Of a stretch of 64,000 bases of DNA, positions 51,574 through 59,715 are shown one piece after another. Source of the DNA: Palsa-870 sp039935415 (GTDB lineage: Bacteria; Chloroflexota; Dormibacteria; Dormibacterales; Dormibacteraceae); the NCBI GenBank assembly GCA_039935415.1, contig JBDTKH010000040.1, positions 21,288 through 85,287 on the forward strand. Direction: 5' to 3'. Numbering within the stretch: position 1 is the first letter of the stretch; each line of letters opens with the position of its first letter. The notes beneath the pieces were generated by a model. It saw nothing but the letters and a program-made list of their open reading frames with translations, made no database searches and had not been told where the DNA came from. Made by a program: the position numbers and the translations under genes.

Positions 51574-52412
51574 TTCTCGATGGGCACCCTGATCGAGCTG
51601 CCCCACTCGGTCCACGAGCCGTCGTAGTTCTTGACGTCGGGGTAGCCGAGCAATTCCTTCAGCACGAACCATGTATGGGCGGAGCGCTCCCCGATGCGGC
51701 AGTACGCGATCACTTCCCTGTTGGACGTGATGCCCTTGCCGCCGTAGATCTCCTTGAGCTCCTCGACGCTCTTGAAGCTGCCGTCCTCGGTGTTCACCGC
51801 GGTCCCCCACGGGATGCTCACCGCGGTCGGGATGTGGCCGCCACGCTGCGCGCCCTCCTGCGGAAGGTTCTCCGGCGCCAGCAGCTCACCCGAGTACTCC
51901 TTGGGCGAGCGCACGTCCACCAACCCGGCCTTGCCGATCTTGGAGAGGACGTGGTCGCGATACGCGCGGATGTCTTCCTTCGGCGAGCCGTGGAAGTGGT
52001 ACGACGTCGCCTGGTAGCTCGGGACATCCGTGCTGTAGGCGCGGCCTTCCTTCTCCCATTTGACGCGGCCGCCGTCGACGAGCTGGACCTTGTCGTGCCC
52101 GTAGTACTTCAAAGCCCAGTACGCGTAAGCGGCGAACCAGTTGTTGTTATCGCCGTACAGCACGATGTTGGTGTCCGGCGTGACGCCGCTCTGGCCGAGC
52201 AGGTTCGCAAGGGATTCCTTGCTCGCGATGTCGCGGCTCAGCTGGTCCTGCAGGTCCTTACGCCAGTTCCACCCGACCGCGCCCTCGATGTGGCCCTTGT
52301 CATAGGCGGACGGGTCGACGTCCACCTCGATCACGCGAACTCCCTTGTCCTTTCGATGCTCGGCGATCCACTCGGTGGAGACCAGTGACCGGGTTGTCGT
52401 CGATGAGCTCAA
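51570..52412 (-). CDS. sseA: Two-domain thiosulfate sulfurtransferase (rhodanese)
   Basis: The 280-residue protein has an N-terminal rhodanese domain without a catalytic Cys (LYGDNNNWFAAYAYW) and a C-terminal domain with the active-site loop IAYCRIGERSAHTW. This is the CysA/SseA arrangement. TTG 52412 has GGGAGG seven bases upstream and is preferred over TTG 52436. It heads a three-gene operon with overlapping stops and starts, suggesting sulfane-sulfur transfer from thiosulfate to a membrane thiol system. Confidence 0.87.
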   Translation of the reverse strand: MSSSTTTRSLVSTEWIAEHRKDKGVRVIEVDVDPSAYDKGHIEGAVGWNWRKDLQDQLSRDIASKESLANLLGQSGVTPDTNIVLYGDNNNWFAAYAYWALKYYGHDKVQLVDGGRVKWEKEGRAYSTDVPSYQATSYHFHGSPKEDIRAYRDHVLSKIGKAGLVDVRSPKEYSGELLAPENLPQEGAQRGGHIPTAVSIPWGTAVNTEDGSFKSVEELKEIYGGKGITSNREVIAYCRIGERSAHTWFVLKELLGYPDVKNYDGSWTEWGSSIRVPIEK

Positions 52413-52544
52413 TTCCAGACCTCCCAAGAAATGCAAATTTCAAATGACGAACGGATTTACGAATTACGCGAAACGGCCGAATGGGCGCGCCCTAGGGGCG
52501 CGAGCAGACGACCGAGCTAGCTACAGAAGCAGGCCGGTATGTGA

Positions 52545-52559
52545 ACCAGGCGCTGGGCA
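52545..52559 (+). repeat. 15-base direct repeat upstream of the dapF-like gene (copy 1)
   Basis: ACCAGGCGCTGGGCA occurs here and again at 52665-52679, where it encodes YQALGN near the protein N-terminus. The two copies are 120 bases apart and both follow a start-like codon. It may be a partial duplication of the gene start or a regulatory remnant. Confidence 0.45.
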
Positions 52560-52642
52560 GGCCACGTAAGGTCCCGCATAGACACGACATCTTAGGACAA
52601 CTCATGACGCTGGACGGCGATTCCCGGGATGATGAAGCGCTA

Positions 52643-53482
52643 ATGCGAATCGATCTCATTAAGTACCAGGCGCTGGGCAACGACTACCTCGTCCTCGACC
52701 TGCCCGGACCCCTGGACGACGTGGTCCCGCTACTCCCCCTCCTGTGTGACCGCCACCGGGGCCTTGGCTCGGACGGGCTGCTCGCCTTCGACTCTTCCGC
52801 CATGACGGTCCGGATCTTCAACCCGGACCGCTCGGAGGCCCAGAAGAGCGGCAACGGGCTGCGCATCGCCGCGGCCCACGCGGTCCTCGAACACCGGGCC
52901 AACGACCGGTTCGAGCTCACGACTCCAGGCGGCCCGAATGCCGTCCGCATCCTCGCGAAGAGCGGAGCCGAGATCACCTCGGAGGTCGACATCGGCAGGC
53001 CCTCGTTTCGCGCCGCGGACCTCCCCGCGAATTTCGAAGGCGAGCCGGACCGCGTCCACCTTGAAACCCCGGTGGGCCGCATCCAGGCGATGCTCGTCTC
53101 GGTCGGCAACCCGCACTGCGTCGTGTTCGACCAGCCCGTCACCAGGGAGCGCTGCCTCGAGCTCGGCCCGCACCTGGAGCATCACCCGGCGTTCCCCGAG
53201 CGCACCAACGTCCAGCTCTTCGAGGTCAACGATCGCGCGCGCGTGCGCGTGGAGATCTGGGAGAGGGGCGCCGGCTACACGCTGGCGTCCGGCACCAGCG
53301 CGAGCGCCGTCGCCGCGGCGTGCATGCGAGCGGGCCTGGTGGACGACCAGGTCACCGTCCAGATGCCCGGCGGCGACCTGAAGATCCGGCGCGAGTCGAG
53401 CGGCAGCCTGGTCCAGTCGGGCCCCGCCCGCCGCGTCTACCGGGCCTCAGTCGAACTCGCCGACTTCAGCGAGTCGCCGTAA
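52643..53482 (+). CDS. dapF: Diaminopimelate epimerase-family protein lacking both catalytic cysteines
   Basis: From ATG 52643 (279 residues), the protein follows the DapF fold over its whole length: LIKYQALGNDYLVLDLP, RHRGLGSDGLL, RIFNPDRSEAQKSGNGLRIAA, VSVGNPHCVVF and WERGAGYTLASGTSASAVAAAC. In genuine epimerases the first and last motifs carry the two acid-base cysteines (CGNGxR and ACGTGA). Here both are serine (AGC near 52850 and TCC near 53290). Diaminopimelate epimerase activity by the usual mechanism is therefore unlikely. The start is also uncertain; GTG 52541 is in frame. Confidence 0.82.
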   Translation: MRIDLIKYQALGNDYLVLDLPGPLDDVVPLLPLLCDRHRGLGSDGLLAFDSSAMTVRIFNPDRSEAQKSGNGLRIAAAHAVLEHRANDRFELTTPGGPNAVRILAKSGAEITSEVDIGRPSFRAADLPANFEGEPDRVHLETPVGRIQAMLVSVGNPHCVVFDQPVTRERCLELGPHLEHHPAFPERTNVQLFEVNDRARVRVEIWERGAGYTLASGTSASAVAAACMRAGLVDDQVTVQMPGGDLKIRRESSGSLVQSGPARRVYRASVELADFSESP

Positions 53483-54134
53483 CCAGGCGGTCCACCGCCG
53501 CGGGCAGCTCGGACAACCCGCTCACGACCAGGTCGGCGAGCGACGGGTCGTCCTTCTCGCCCTGGCGGTTCACCCAGATGCGCGTGATGCCGAGCTCGCT
53601 CGTGGGCTTGATGTCGTGAAAGTAGCTCTGGGCGACGTGGATCCAGGCGTCGGCAGATGCTCCGAACGTGGACTGGAACAGGCGGAAGTGCGCCGGGTCC
53701 GGTTTGTAAGCGGACACGTCCTCCGCCGTGACCACCGCGTCGAACGGCGCGGGGAGCCGCCGCTGCGTCAGGGCGATGATGTCGCGGTCGCAGTTGGTCA
53801 GCAGCGCGAACTTCCAGCCTTCCTTTCTCAGCTCGGACAGCGCGGGTCCTACGTCGCTGAAGGTCGGCCAGTAGGGAATGGTCGAGACGAGGGCGGTGGC
53901 GTCGTCTGGCTTCAACTCGAGCGCCAGCTTGTGGGCGGCGCGCCGCGTCGTGTCGGTGAGCACTGCCCGATAACGCCGGAACTGCTCGCGCTCGACCTCG
54001 GCCTCGAGCGCGATGTAGGCGTCGAGAAAGGCCGGCCCGTGACCCGGGAAAAGCAGCTCCCCGGTGGTCCGGATGCCGTGGCGCCAGTCGACCAGGGTCC
54101 CGAAGCAGTCGAACGTCAGCCAGCGACCCGCCAC
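53466..54134 (-). CDS. Haloacid dehalogenase type II-like HAD hydrolase
   Basis: The 222-residue protein has the HAD motifs FDCFGTLVDW (nucleophile Asp), KFALLTNCDRD, and KPDPAHFRLFQ with the terminal acidic loop AQSYFHDIKPTSELGI. The pattern DCFGTLVDW and TNCDRD is that of L-2-haloacid dehalogenases. GTG is the start codon. It converges on the dapF-like gene with 17 bases of overlap. Confidence 0.83.
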   Translation of the reverse strand: MAGRWLTFDCFGTLVDWRHGIRTTGELLFPGHGPAFLDAYIALEAEVEREQFRRYRAVLTDTTRRAAHKLALELKPDDATALVSTIPYWPTFSDVGPALSELRKEGWKFALLTNCDRDIIALTQRRLPAPFDAVVTAEDVSAYKPDPAHFRLFQSTFGASADAWIHVAQSYFHDIKPTSELGITRIWVNRQGEKDDPSLADLVVSGLSELPAAVDRLVTATR

Positions 54135-54146
54135 GCCGCGAATCCG

Positions 54147-54476
54147 TTAGTGGCCGGGCGCCCGGTACGTAGCTCCGCCGGCTTTCTTCACTGCCTGATC
54201 GATCTCCTCCGGCGTCAGCAGCACCACGGTCCTGTAGTGGCTGAGTGCGCCAGTGGGACCGACGGCAAGCGCAAAAGCTGCCGCGGACACGTTGTCCGGC
54301 ATGTCAACGATGCCATAGACGTCGGCCTGGTCAAACGCGAAATACAACGCCTCGAGGCGGCCGCCGAGCGCCTTGACCGCCGCCTCGATGGCCGTGCGCC
54401 GGCCCGTGCCGCCGTCTTTGACTAGACCCTTGAGGCCTTCTTGTGAATACGCCGCCTGGACCATGTACTTGGCCAT
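54147..54476 (-). CDS. GYD-domain protein
   Basis: The 109-residue protein begins MAKYMVQAAYSQEGLKGLVKDGGTGRR and includes GGRLEALYFAFDQADVYGIVDMPDN, the consensus of GYD (ferredoxin-like) domains. Members are small soluble proteins of unknown function. ATG 54476 has AGGAGG eight bases upstream on the coding strand. Confidence 0.83.
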   Translation of the reverse strand: MAKYMVQAAYSQEGLKGLVKDGGTGRRTAIEAAVKALGGRLEALYFAFDQADVYGIVDMPDNVSAAAFALAVGPTGALSHYRTVVLLTPEEIDQAVKKAGGATYRAPGH

Positions 54477-54516
54477 ACTGGACACCTCCTGAACTAAACG
54501 ATTGACGCCGTCAAAC

Positions 54517-55212
54517 CTACCCGGCCTTGGGCAGGTACTCCGCGATCGAATGCGCCAGGTGCTGCATGGTCATCGACTGGAGCCAGACGCGGCCTGGCCC
54601 TGTCAGCGTTGCGAGAAATAGCCCACTGCCGCCGAAGAACATGTTCTGGATGCCGGGCACGGTCGTGATGTTGAACTGCACCGACTCCTGGAACATGCCC
54701 ACGTGTCCCGGATGCACGCGCAGGGTGTTCCCGGCCTGGAGGTCGTAGACGACCACCTCGCCGTGCAGCTCGACCCACGCCTGGCCCTGGCCCTGCAGGC
54801 GCTGCATGCGGAAGCCTGAGCCTCCAAAAACCCCGGCGCCCAGCCGCTGCTGAAAGCCGATCGAGAACTGCACGCCCGGAGTCGCGCACATGAAGCCGTG
54901 GCGGTGGACCATGTAGCCCTGGCCGGGCGCGATCTCCATCGGAAGCACCTGGCCCGGCAGCTTGGCCGCGAAAGCGAGCAGGCCCGGCCCACCGACCGCG
55001 GTGTACTCCGTCATGAAGAAGGTGCCGCCCGCAACCGCGCGGCCCAGGGCGCCAAACAAACCGCCCTGCTGGCCGCCGGCGGTGTGCGAGGTCTCCATCT
55101 GCAGGGACATCGACATCCAGCCGAGCTGACCGGATTCGGCGAAGACCTTCTCGCCAGGCTGCATGCTGAGCTCGAGGACAGGCATCACGGTGCCGACGAT
55201 CTTTGGTTCCAT
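54517..55212 (-). CDS. AIM24/TIGR00266-family protein
   Basis: The 231-residue protein is rich in beta strands and glycine: LELSMQPGEKVFAESGQLGWMS, PMEIAPGQGYMVHRHGFMCATP, VELHGEVVVYDLQAGNTLRVHPGHVGMFQESV and FFGGSGLFLATLTGPGRVWLQSM. These are the repeated blocks of AIM24 (trimeric beta-helix) proteins. The role in bacteria is undetermined. Confidence 0.85.
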   Translation of the reverse strand: MEPKIVGTVMPVLELSMQPGEKVFAESGQLGWMSMSLQMETSHTAGGQQGGLFGALGRAVAGGTFFMTEYTAVGGPGLLAFAAKLPGQVLPMEIAPGQGYMVHRHGFMCATPGVQFSIGFQQRLGAGVFGGSGFRMQRLQGQGQAWVELHGEVVVYDLQAGNTLRVHPGHVGMFQESVQFNITTVPGIQNMFFGGSGLFLATLTGPGRVWLQSMTMQHLAHSIAEYLPKAG

Positions 55213-55273
55213 GTTGGCCTCTCGTGAATCGAAGCAGTGTCTCGCGACGAACTGTATCAGGGGCCTTGCGCGG

Positions 55274-55720
55274 CTACGAAACGTGGTGGTGAGGGTCGAT
55301 GGTTCGCCGGCGGGCAGCCCTGGGACCTGGTGTCCGTGCGCACGAGTCGCAGATTCCTACCACGAGCACCTCGGTCCTGATGGGCTTGAAGTGATGCCCC
55401 TCCTCGAGGTGCGCCTCGAGCTCGCTGACCAGCTCTTCCTGGATGTGCAGCACGCCCCCGCACACCTGGCAGACCGCGTGGTGGTGATCGCCACTTGCCA
55501 GCTCGTAGTAGGTGGCGCCCTCGCCGAGATGCGCGGCGTAGACGGACCCCGACGCCGTCAGGGCTTCGAGTGCGCGGTAGACCGTGCTGCGAGGAAAGCC
55601 GGGCTTGCTCTTGTGGAGCTCCGCCGAAATCTCGTCGGCGGTGCAGTGGCCGCCCAGGCCGACGATGGTGTTGTAGACCATGGTCCGCTGCGCGGTGCGG
55701 CGCATGCCCGGCGCAAGCAT
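55274..55720 (-). CDS. Fur-family metalloregulator
   Basis: The 148-residue protein has the winged helix RTAQRTMVYNTIVGLGGHCTADEISAELH with recognition helix FPRSTVYRALEALTASG. The metal region HHHAVCQVCGGVLHI and the structural zinc pair ICDSC follow. It could be Fur, Zur or PerR. The start ATG overlaps the peptidase stop (TGATG), tying it to that operon. Confidence 0.87.
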   Translation of the reverse strand: MLAPGMRRTAQRTMVYNTIVGLGGHCTADEISAELHKSKPGFPRSTVYRALEALTASGSVYAAHLGEGATYYELASGDHHHAVCQVCGGVLHIQEELVSELEAHLEEGHHFKPIRTEVLVVGICDSCARTPGPRAARRRTIDPHHHVS

Positions 55721-56823
55721 CAGGGTGCCGGGAGCACGCGTAGAGTGCGGTCGGCTTTGGTCAGCACGCGGCAGCCCGCGCGTTCGACCACCAGGTCGTC
55801 TTCGATCCGCACGCCTCCCCAGCCAGAGATGTAGATGCCGGGCTCAACGGTGAAGACCATGCCTGTCTCGAGCACCGTCGCCGAGCCCGGATCGAGGCTC
55901 GGGTCCTCGTGTGCCTCGAGGCCGAGGCCATGGCCGACGCGATGAAAGAAGAGCTCGCCCATGTCCGCGGCTTCGATGACCTGCCGCGCCGCGGCGTCGA
56001 CCGCGCCTGTTGTCGTGCCGGCGCGAACCGCGGCGATCGCAGCGTCATGCGCCGAGAGAACCAGGTCGTGGATCTCCAACTGGCGCTTGCTCGGCTCGCC
56101 GACCACCGCCATGCGAGTCGTGTCGGCGCGGTACCCATCGAAAGCTGCGCCGAAGTCGAGCAGCACGAAGTCGGCCTCCGCGAGCTTGCGGCTGGTCGGC
56201 CGCACGTGCGGCAGCGCGGAGTTTGGGCCCGACTGCACGAGGCTTTCGAACGCGAGGGTTCCGCCCTGCTCCCCGATGACGGCGCCGATGAGGACCGACA
56301 CTTCGAGCTCCGTCATGCCGGGCCGGAGCCGTCCGATCACCGCTTCGCCGGCCGCGTCCGTGATCGCCGCCGCCCGCTCGAGCTTCTCCAGCTCGCCGGC
56401 GCCCTTGATTCGCCGCAGCCGGCGAATCTCCGGGCTGGCGTCGACCAGCTCACGCGCGGCTGTGCGCGCGATCAGCAGCTCGGCGGCGACCAGCGTGAGG
56501 TTCTCCTTCTCGACACCGATCTCGACGCAGCCCTCGAGCGCGGTGCGCACCAGCGCGTACGCGTCTTCGCCGTCGCGCCACGACACGATCTCCGCCAGGT
56601 CCGCGTGCCTGCTCGCCTTCTCGCGCTCGAGCGCCGGCACGATGAGGGTCGCGCGATCGGGGCGCACCGCGAGCGCCATGAGGCGCTCGAACGGCTCCGC
56701 GTGAAACCCGGTCAGGTAGGCGATCGAGACAGGCTTGGTGATATACGCCGCATCGAGGTTGTGACGCGCCATCCACGCCCGCAGGTCGCCGAGCGGCGTC
56801 GAGGTCGTGGTCGCGCTATGCAA
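55720..56823 (-). CDS. M24 Xaa-Pro aminopeptidase/dipeptidase
   Basis: From TTG 56823 (367 residues), an N-terminal creatinase-like domain (LDAAYITKPVSIAYLTGFHAEPFER) is followed by the pita-bread domain. That domain has metal residues in VLLDFGAAFDGYRADTTRMAVVG, HRVGHGLGLEAHEDPSL, TVEPGIYISGWGGVRIEDDL. It cleaves Xaa-Pro bonds using two divalent metals. TTG overlaps the greA stop by eight bases; ATG 56772 would remove the first helix. Confidence 0.87.
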   Translation of the reverse strand: MHSATTTSTPLGDLRAWMARHNLDAAYITKPVSIAYLTGFHAEPFERLMALAVRPDRATLIVPALEREKASRHADLAEIVSWRDGEDAYALVRTALEGCVEIGVEKENLTLVAAELLIARTAARELVDASPEIRRLRRIKGAGELEKLERAAAITDAAGEAVIGRLRPGMTELEVSVLIGAVIGEQGGTLAFESLVQSGPNSALPHVRPTSRKLAEADFVLLDFGAAFDGYRADTTRMAVVGEPSKRQLEIHDLVLSAHDAAIAAVRAGTTTGAVDAAARQVIEAADMGELFFHRVGHGLGLEAHEDPSLDPGSATVLETGMVFTVEPGIYISGWGGVRIEDDLVVERAGCRVLTKADRTLRVLPAP

Positions 56824-57289
56824 TGCCGACGATGCGAACTGAGTACGTGCTGCTGGTGTTGGGCGTCTTGATCTCGACTTCGTCACCCACGCGATGCCCG
56901 ATGAGCGCCTTGCCCAGCGCCGATTCGTAGCTGACGCGGCCGGCCTTGGGATCTGCCTCGGCGGGACCGACTATCCGGTAGGTCTCCTCCTCCGCCCCGT
57001 CCTCGCTGAACCGGACGGTGCTGCCCATGCTGACCACGCCGGTCGCCTTCTTGGTCTCGATCAGCACGTGGTTCTTGATGATCTGCTCGAGCTCTTTGAT
57101 CCTCGCCTCCATCATGCCCTGCTCGTTCTTGGCGGCGTGGTACTCGAAGTTCTCGGACAGGTCGCCCAGCTCGCGGGCCGCTTTGATCTTGGAGACGATG
57201 TTTGGGCGGCGAACCTCCGTCAGGTCATGGAGCTCGTTACGTACCGCCTCGAGCCCCTCGGGCGTGATGTGAACGTCGTTTGTCATCAA
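56816..57289 (-). CDS. greA: Transcription elongation factor GreA
   Basis: The 157-residue protein has a coiled-coil arm (VRNELHDLTEVRRPNIVSKIKAARELGDLSENFEYHAAKNEQ) with the acidic tip residues D and E between the helices, then the C-terminal globular domain ending VGDEVEIKTPNTSSTYSVRIVGI. It stimulates transcript cleavage by paused RNA polymerase. It heads an operon that continues into the peptidase and Fur genes. Confidence 0.92.
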   Translation of the reverse strand: MMTNDVHITPEGLEAVRNELHDLTEVRRPNIVSKIKAARELGDLSENFEYHAAKNEQGMMEARIKELEQIIKNHVLIETKKATGVVSMGSTVRFSEDGAEEETYRIVGPAEADPKAGRVSYESALGKALIGHRVGDEVEIKTPNTSSTYSVRIVGIA

Positions 57290-57362
57290 TCCGAGTCTAA
57301 ACGTCGTGCGAGCCGGGGGACGAGAAGCCGGGACGGTGGGTCCCGACTCCTCTATCCCTCCC

Positions 57363-57836
57363 TCAGCACGCTTTGTGGTGGTTGATGATGTCGATGCAGT
57401 TGTCGTCGCTGGAGTTCGAGTTGAGCTGGGTCCTCGCGACCGAATTCAAGTCGTACCACGCTGCCGGGTCGAACTGGGGAACAACGAACTTGCTGATGTC
57501 GTAGCCGGCCGCCGGGTCGATTGCGGGGACGACGGCGCGGGTCGGGGCGCTGACGAGCGCGTTCGAGTCGTTGCCGGCCGCCAGGTCGCCAATCTGGCCA
57601 CCCGGGCCTCCGATGCGCACGCTCAGGTTGGCGTTTCGCTCGGCCGCGTCGGGCGCCTGCTGGCGCAGAGCGGACACGGTTCCGACGTGGGCAGAGGTTG
57701 CCGGCGCGGCCACGTTCAGTGACCTCGCGGCGTAGCCGCCGCCCGCACCCAACACAAACGCCGCCGACATGGCGACGACAACACTGACGAGACTCCTCGA
57801 GATTCCTGGTCCACCGAAAGTCCTGGTCGCCTGCAT
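57363..57836 (-). CDS. Secreted or membrane-anchored protein of unknown function
   Basis: From ATG 57836 (157 residues; AGGAGG upstream), the protein has a hydrophobic segment at about residues 15-35 (LVSVVVAMSAAFVLGAGGGY) acting as signal or anchor. A Gly/Ala-rich extracytoplasmic part contains the repeat IDPAAGYDISKF and FDPAAWYDLNSV, and ends in a two-cysteine tail (DDNCIDIINHHKAC). I do not recognise the family. Confidence 0.62.
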   Translation of the reverse strand: MQATRTFGGPGISRSLVSVVVAMSAAFVLGAGGGYAARSLNVAAPATSAHVGTVSALRQQAPDAAERNANLSVRIGGPGGQIGDLAAGNDSNALVSAPTRAVVPAIDPAAGYDISKFVVPQFDPAAWYDLNSVARTQLNSNSSDDNCIDIINHHKAC

Positions 57837-57981
57837 GGCTTGATGCCTCCTGTTGATTCGGCTCTGGGGCCGTGAGCCCAACCTATGCGCATCGGTTCGA
57901 TCTCAAAAGGCGGGAACTACCTGAATCGAGATGCGGCCGATACCTGATTTGAACTACCTGCTTTTCGGCTAGAGTCGCCCC

Positions 57982-58461
57982 ATGAGAAGGCTTCTGCTCA
58001 CCGTCGGGATGCTGCTCATGGGCATGGGCCTGGTCGGTGGAGCGGCGGTTTCGCTGGTCGGGACGTCATTGCTGCCGCTGGACCAGGAGGTGGGTACCCA
58101 CGCCTCGGCGGCCGGCGCCGTGTTGGGGATCGGGCTCATGGCGGCCGCGGTGAACCCGTCCGAAAACGTCGGATGGGTGCGTGCCGGCATCCTGTACGGG
58201 TTCGTTGTCCTGGCGTTCGAGGCAGGTTCGTACTTCCTGTGGCGGTCCCCGTTCCACCTCGGCCCGGTCATCTTCGGGTTGGCCTTCAGCCTGCTGTTGA
58301 TCGCAACTTACCCGGAGCGGAGGCGACTCGTCCCGCCGGCGACCGGCACCACAAAGCGCCCACCCGCCGTGGCTCCCGCCGCGATCAAGAAGCCCGCCGC
58401 GGCCGAGGACGTGGAGGCCGAGAAGGAGCCTCCTAAGGAAGCGGAGAAGGCGACTTCCTGA
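57982..58461 (+). CDS. Membrane protein with charged C-terminal tail
   Basis: The 159-residue protein has four hydrophobic helices within residues 1-110. The tail is rich in Lys, Glu, Pro and Ala (KKPAAAEDVEAEKEPPKEAE), probably a flexible cytoplasmic extension. The function is unknown. It overlaps the converging gene by 29 bases. Confidence 0.6.
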   Translation: MRRLLLTVGMLLMGMGLVGGAAVSLVGTSLLPLDQEVGTHASAAGAVLGIGLMAAAVNPSENVGWVRAGILYGFVVLAFEAGSYFLWRSPFHLGPVIFGLAFSLLLIATYPERRRLVPPATGTTKRPPAVAPAAIKKPAAAEDVEAEKEPPKEAEKATS

Positions 58462-58813
58462 AGCTGTAGGCCAGCGCGGCAGCCGGCGTCAGGAGCAACA
58501 AGACGGTCGCCACCGGAACCACCACGTCGGGCTGGTCGCGAAACACCGTCGCGACGACCACCGGGCCAAGGATTCCGAGCGCAGTGGTCGCGATGAGCGG
58601 CGCAACCCATGACCGGCCGCCTTTCCTGGCGCTCGAGATGGCGAGCCGGCCGGTGTTCGCCACCACGACCACCACGCCGATCGGCAAAAGCAGCGACGGC
58701 CAGATGTAGGCGTCGCACGCCGCCCCTGAACACTGCTGGGCCGCAAATCGAAGGACGTCATAGAGGGCCAGCAACACGAGGGCAGCCGCTGCGCTTATGC
58801 GGATCGGTTGCAA
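58433..58813 (-). CDS. Four-helix membrane protein, unknown function
   Basis: The 126-residue protein has hydrophobic helices at about residues 6-22, 38-55, 68-88 and 97-115, and a cysteine pair in a loop (QCSGAACDAY). The family is unknown. It lies four bases after another membrane-protein gene on the same strand, so they may form an operon. Confidence 0.6.
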   Translation of the reverse strand: MQPIRISAAAALVLLALYDVLRFAAQQCSGAACDAYIWPSLLLPIGVVVVVANTGRLAISSARKGGRSWVAPLIATTALGILGPVVVATVFRDQPDVVVPVATVLLLLTPAAALAYSFRKSPSPLP

Positions 58814-58817
58814 GCTC

Positions 58818-59642
58818 TTACGTCTTCGGGACGAGTGCCTGGACCTCGGTCATCATCCGCCGCTGCAAGAGGAACGACACGCCGTAGACGGCGCCGGCCA
58901 GGGCGGCCCCCGCGACCACCGCGATCGCCGCGTGGAGGGGTGACGGCGAGATGGGCGCAAAGGCGACGGCGTCGTCGCCGATCACGGCGCCGAGCGTCAG
59001 CGCGACGGGCGTCACCAGCGGGAGCAGCTGGAGCCGCTTCATCACAGGCGGCACCGGCGGCTCCACGCGCCCGACCATGCGCTGCCCCATCACCCCGACG
59101 GAGCGGACGTGCCGAAGATTTGGGGTGACGGTCAGCACGACGTTGACCTGGTTTCCAGGCACCTGCTTCAGGCGCGCGGGCGGAACCAGGTACTGCTCGA
59201 CGCCACCACGCGTCTGGACCATCATCATCCCGAGCCCGATCGACGTACTGACGGAGCTGGCCCCGACGAGCTGCCCCTGCACGAGCCGGCCTTCTGCCTT
59301 CCGATCCTTTTGCGCGAGACGAAAACCTGGCGCGATAAAGCTCGCGAGCAGCGCGATGGGCAGTACCCATGCCAGCGCGGCGGCGACCGCCACCGGCCAG
59401 CCGTAGATCGCGGGGACGAAGACGAGAATCGCGACGATGACCAGGACACAGACGACCGCTACCGCGATGGCGATGTAACCCAGGCGCATCACGAAGTCGG
59501 GGGCGTAGCCCTGCAGCATGCCGCCCGCCTGGACGTACCGCTCACGCTGCTTGCGTGTCTGGCCGGGAGTTGTGGCCGTGCTTGATTTCGGCTGCACCTG
59601 CCTCATCTGCTGCCGGACCTGCCGGACCTGTTTCTTTCCCAC
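58818..59642 (-). CDS. Integral membrane protein, unknown function
   Basis: The 274-residue protein has a very basic Gln/Arg-rich head (residues 1-35: KKQVRQVRQQMRQVQPKSS). Two helices follow at about 55-75 and 80-105, then a soluble beta-like domain (residues 115-200) and two C-terminal helices. The basic head might contact nucleic acid or lipid head groups. I do not recognise the family. Confidence 0.6.
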   Translation of the reverse strand: MGKKQVRQVRQQMRQVQPKSSTATTPGQTRKQRERYVQAGGMLQGYAPDFVMRLGYIAIAVAVVCVLVIVAILVFVPAIYGWPVAVAAALAWVLPIALLASFIAPGFRLAQKDRKAEGRLVQGQLVGASSVSTSIGLGMMMVQTRGGVEQYLVPPARLKQVPGNQVNVVLTVTPNLRHVRSVGVMGQRMVGRVEPPVPPVMKRLQLLPLVTPVALTLGAVIGDDAVAFAPISPSPLHAAIAVVAGAALAGAVYGVSFLLQRRMMTEVQALVPKT

Positions 59643-59715
59643 TCCCAGTACCTCGAGGCGGAGTGTATCGGGCGCGGGATGCCCGAAGCGCCCGTTTGGG
59701 CAGCGTGTCCTGGCG

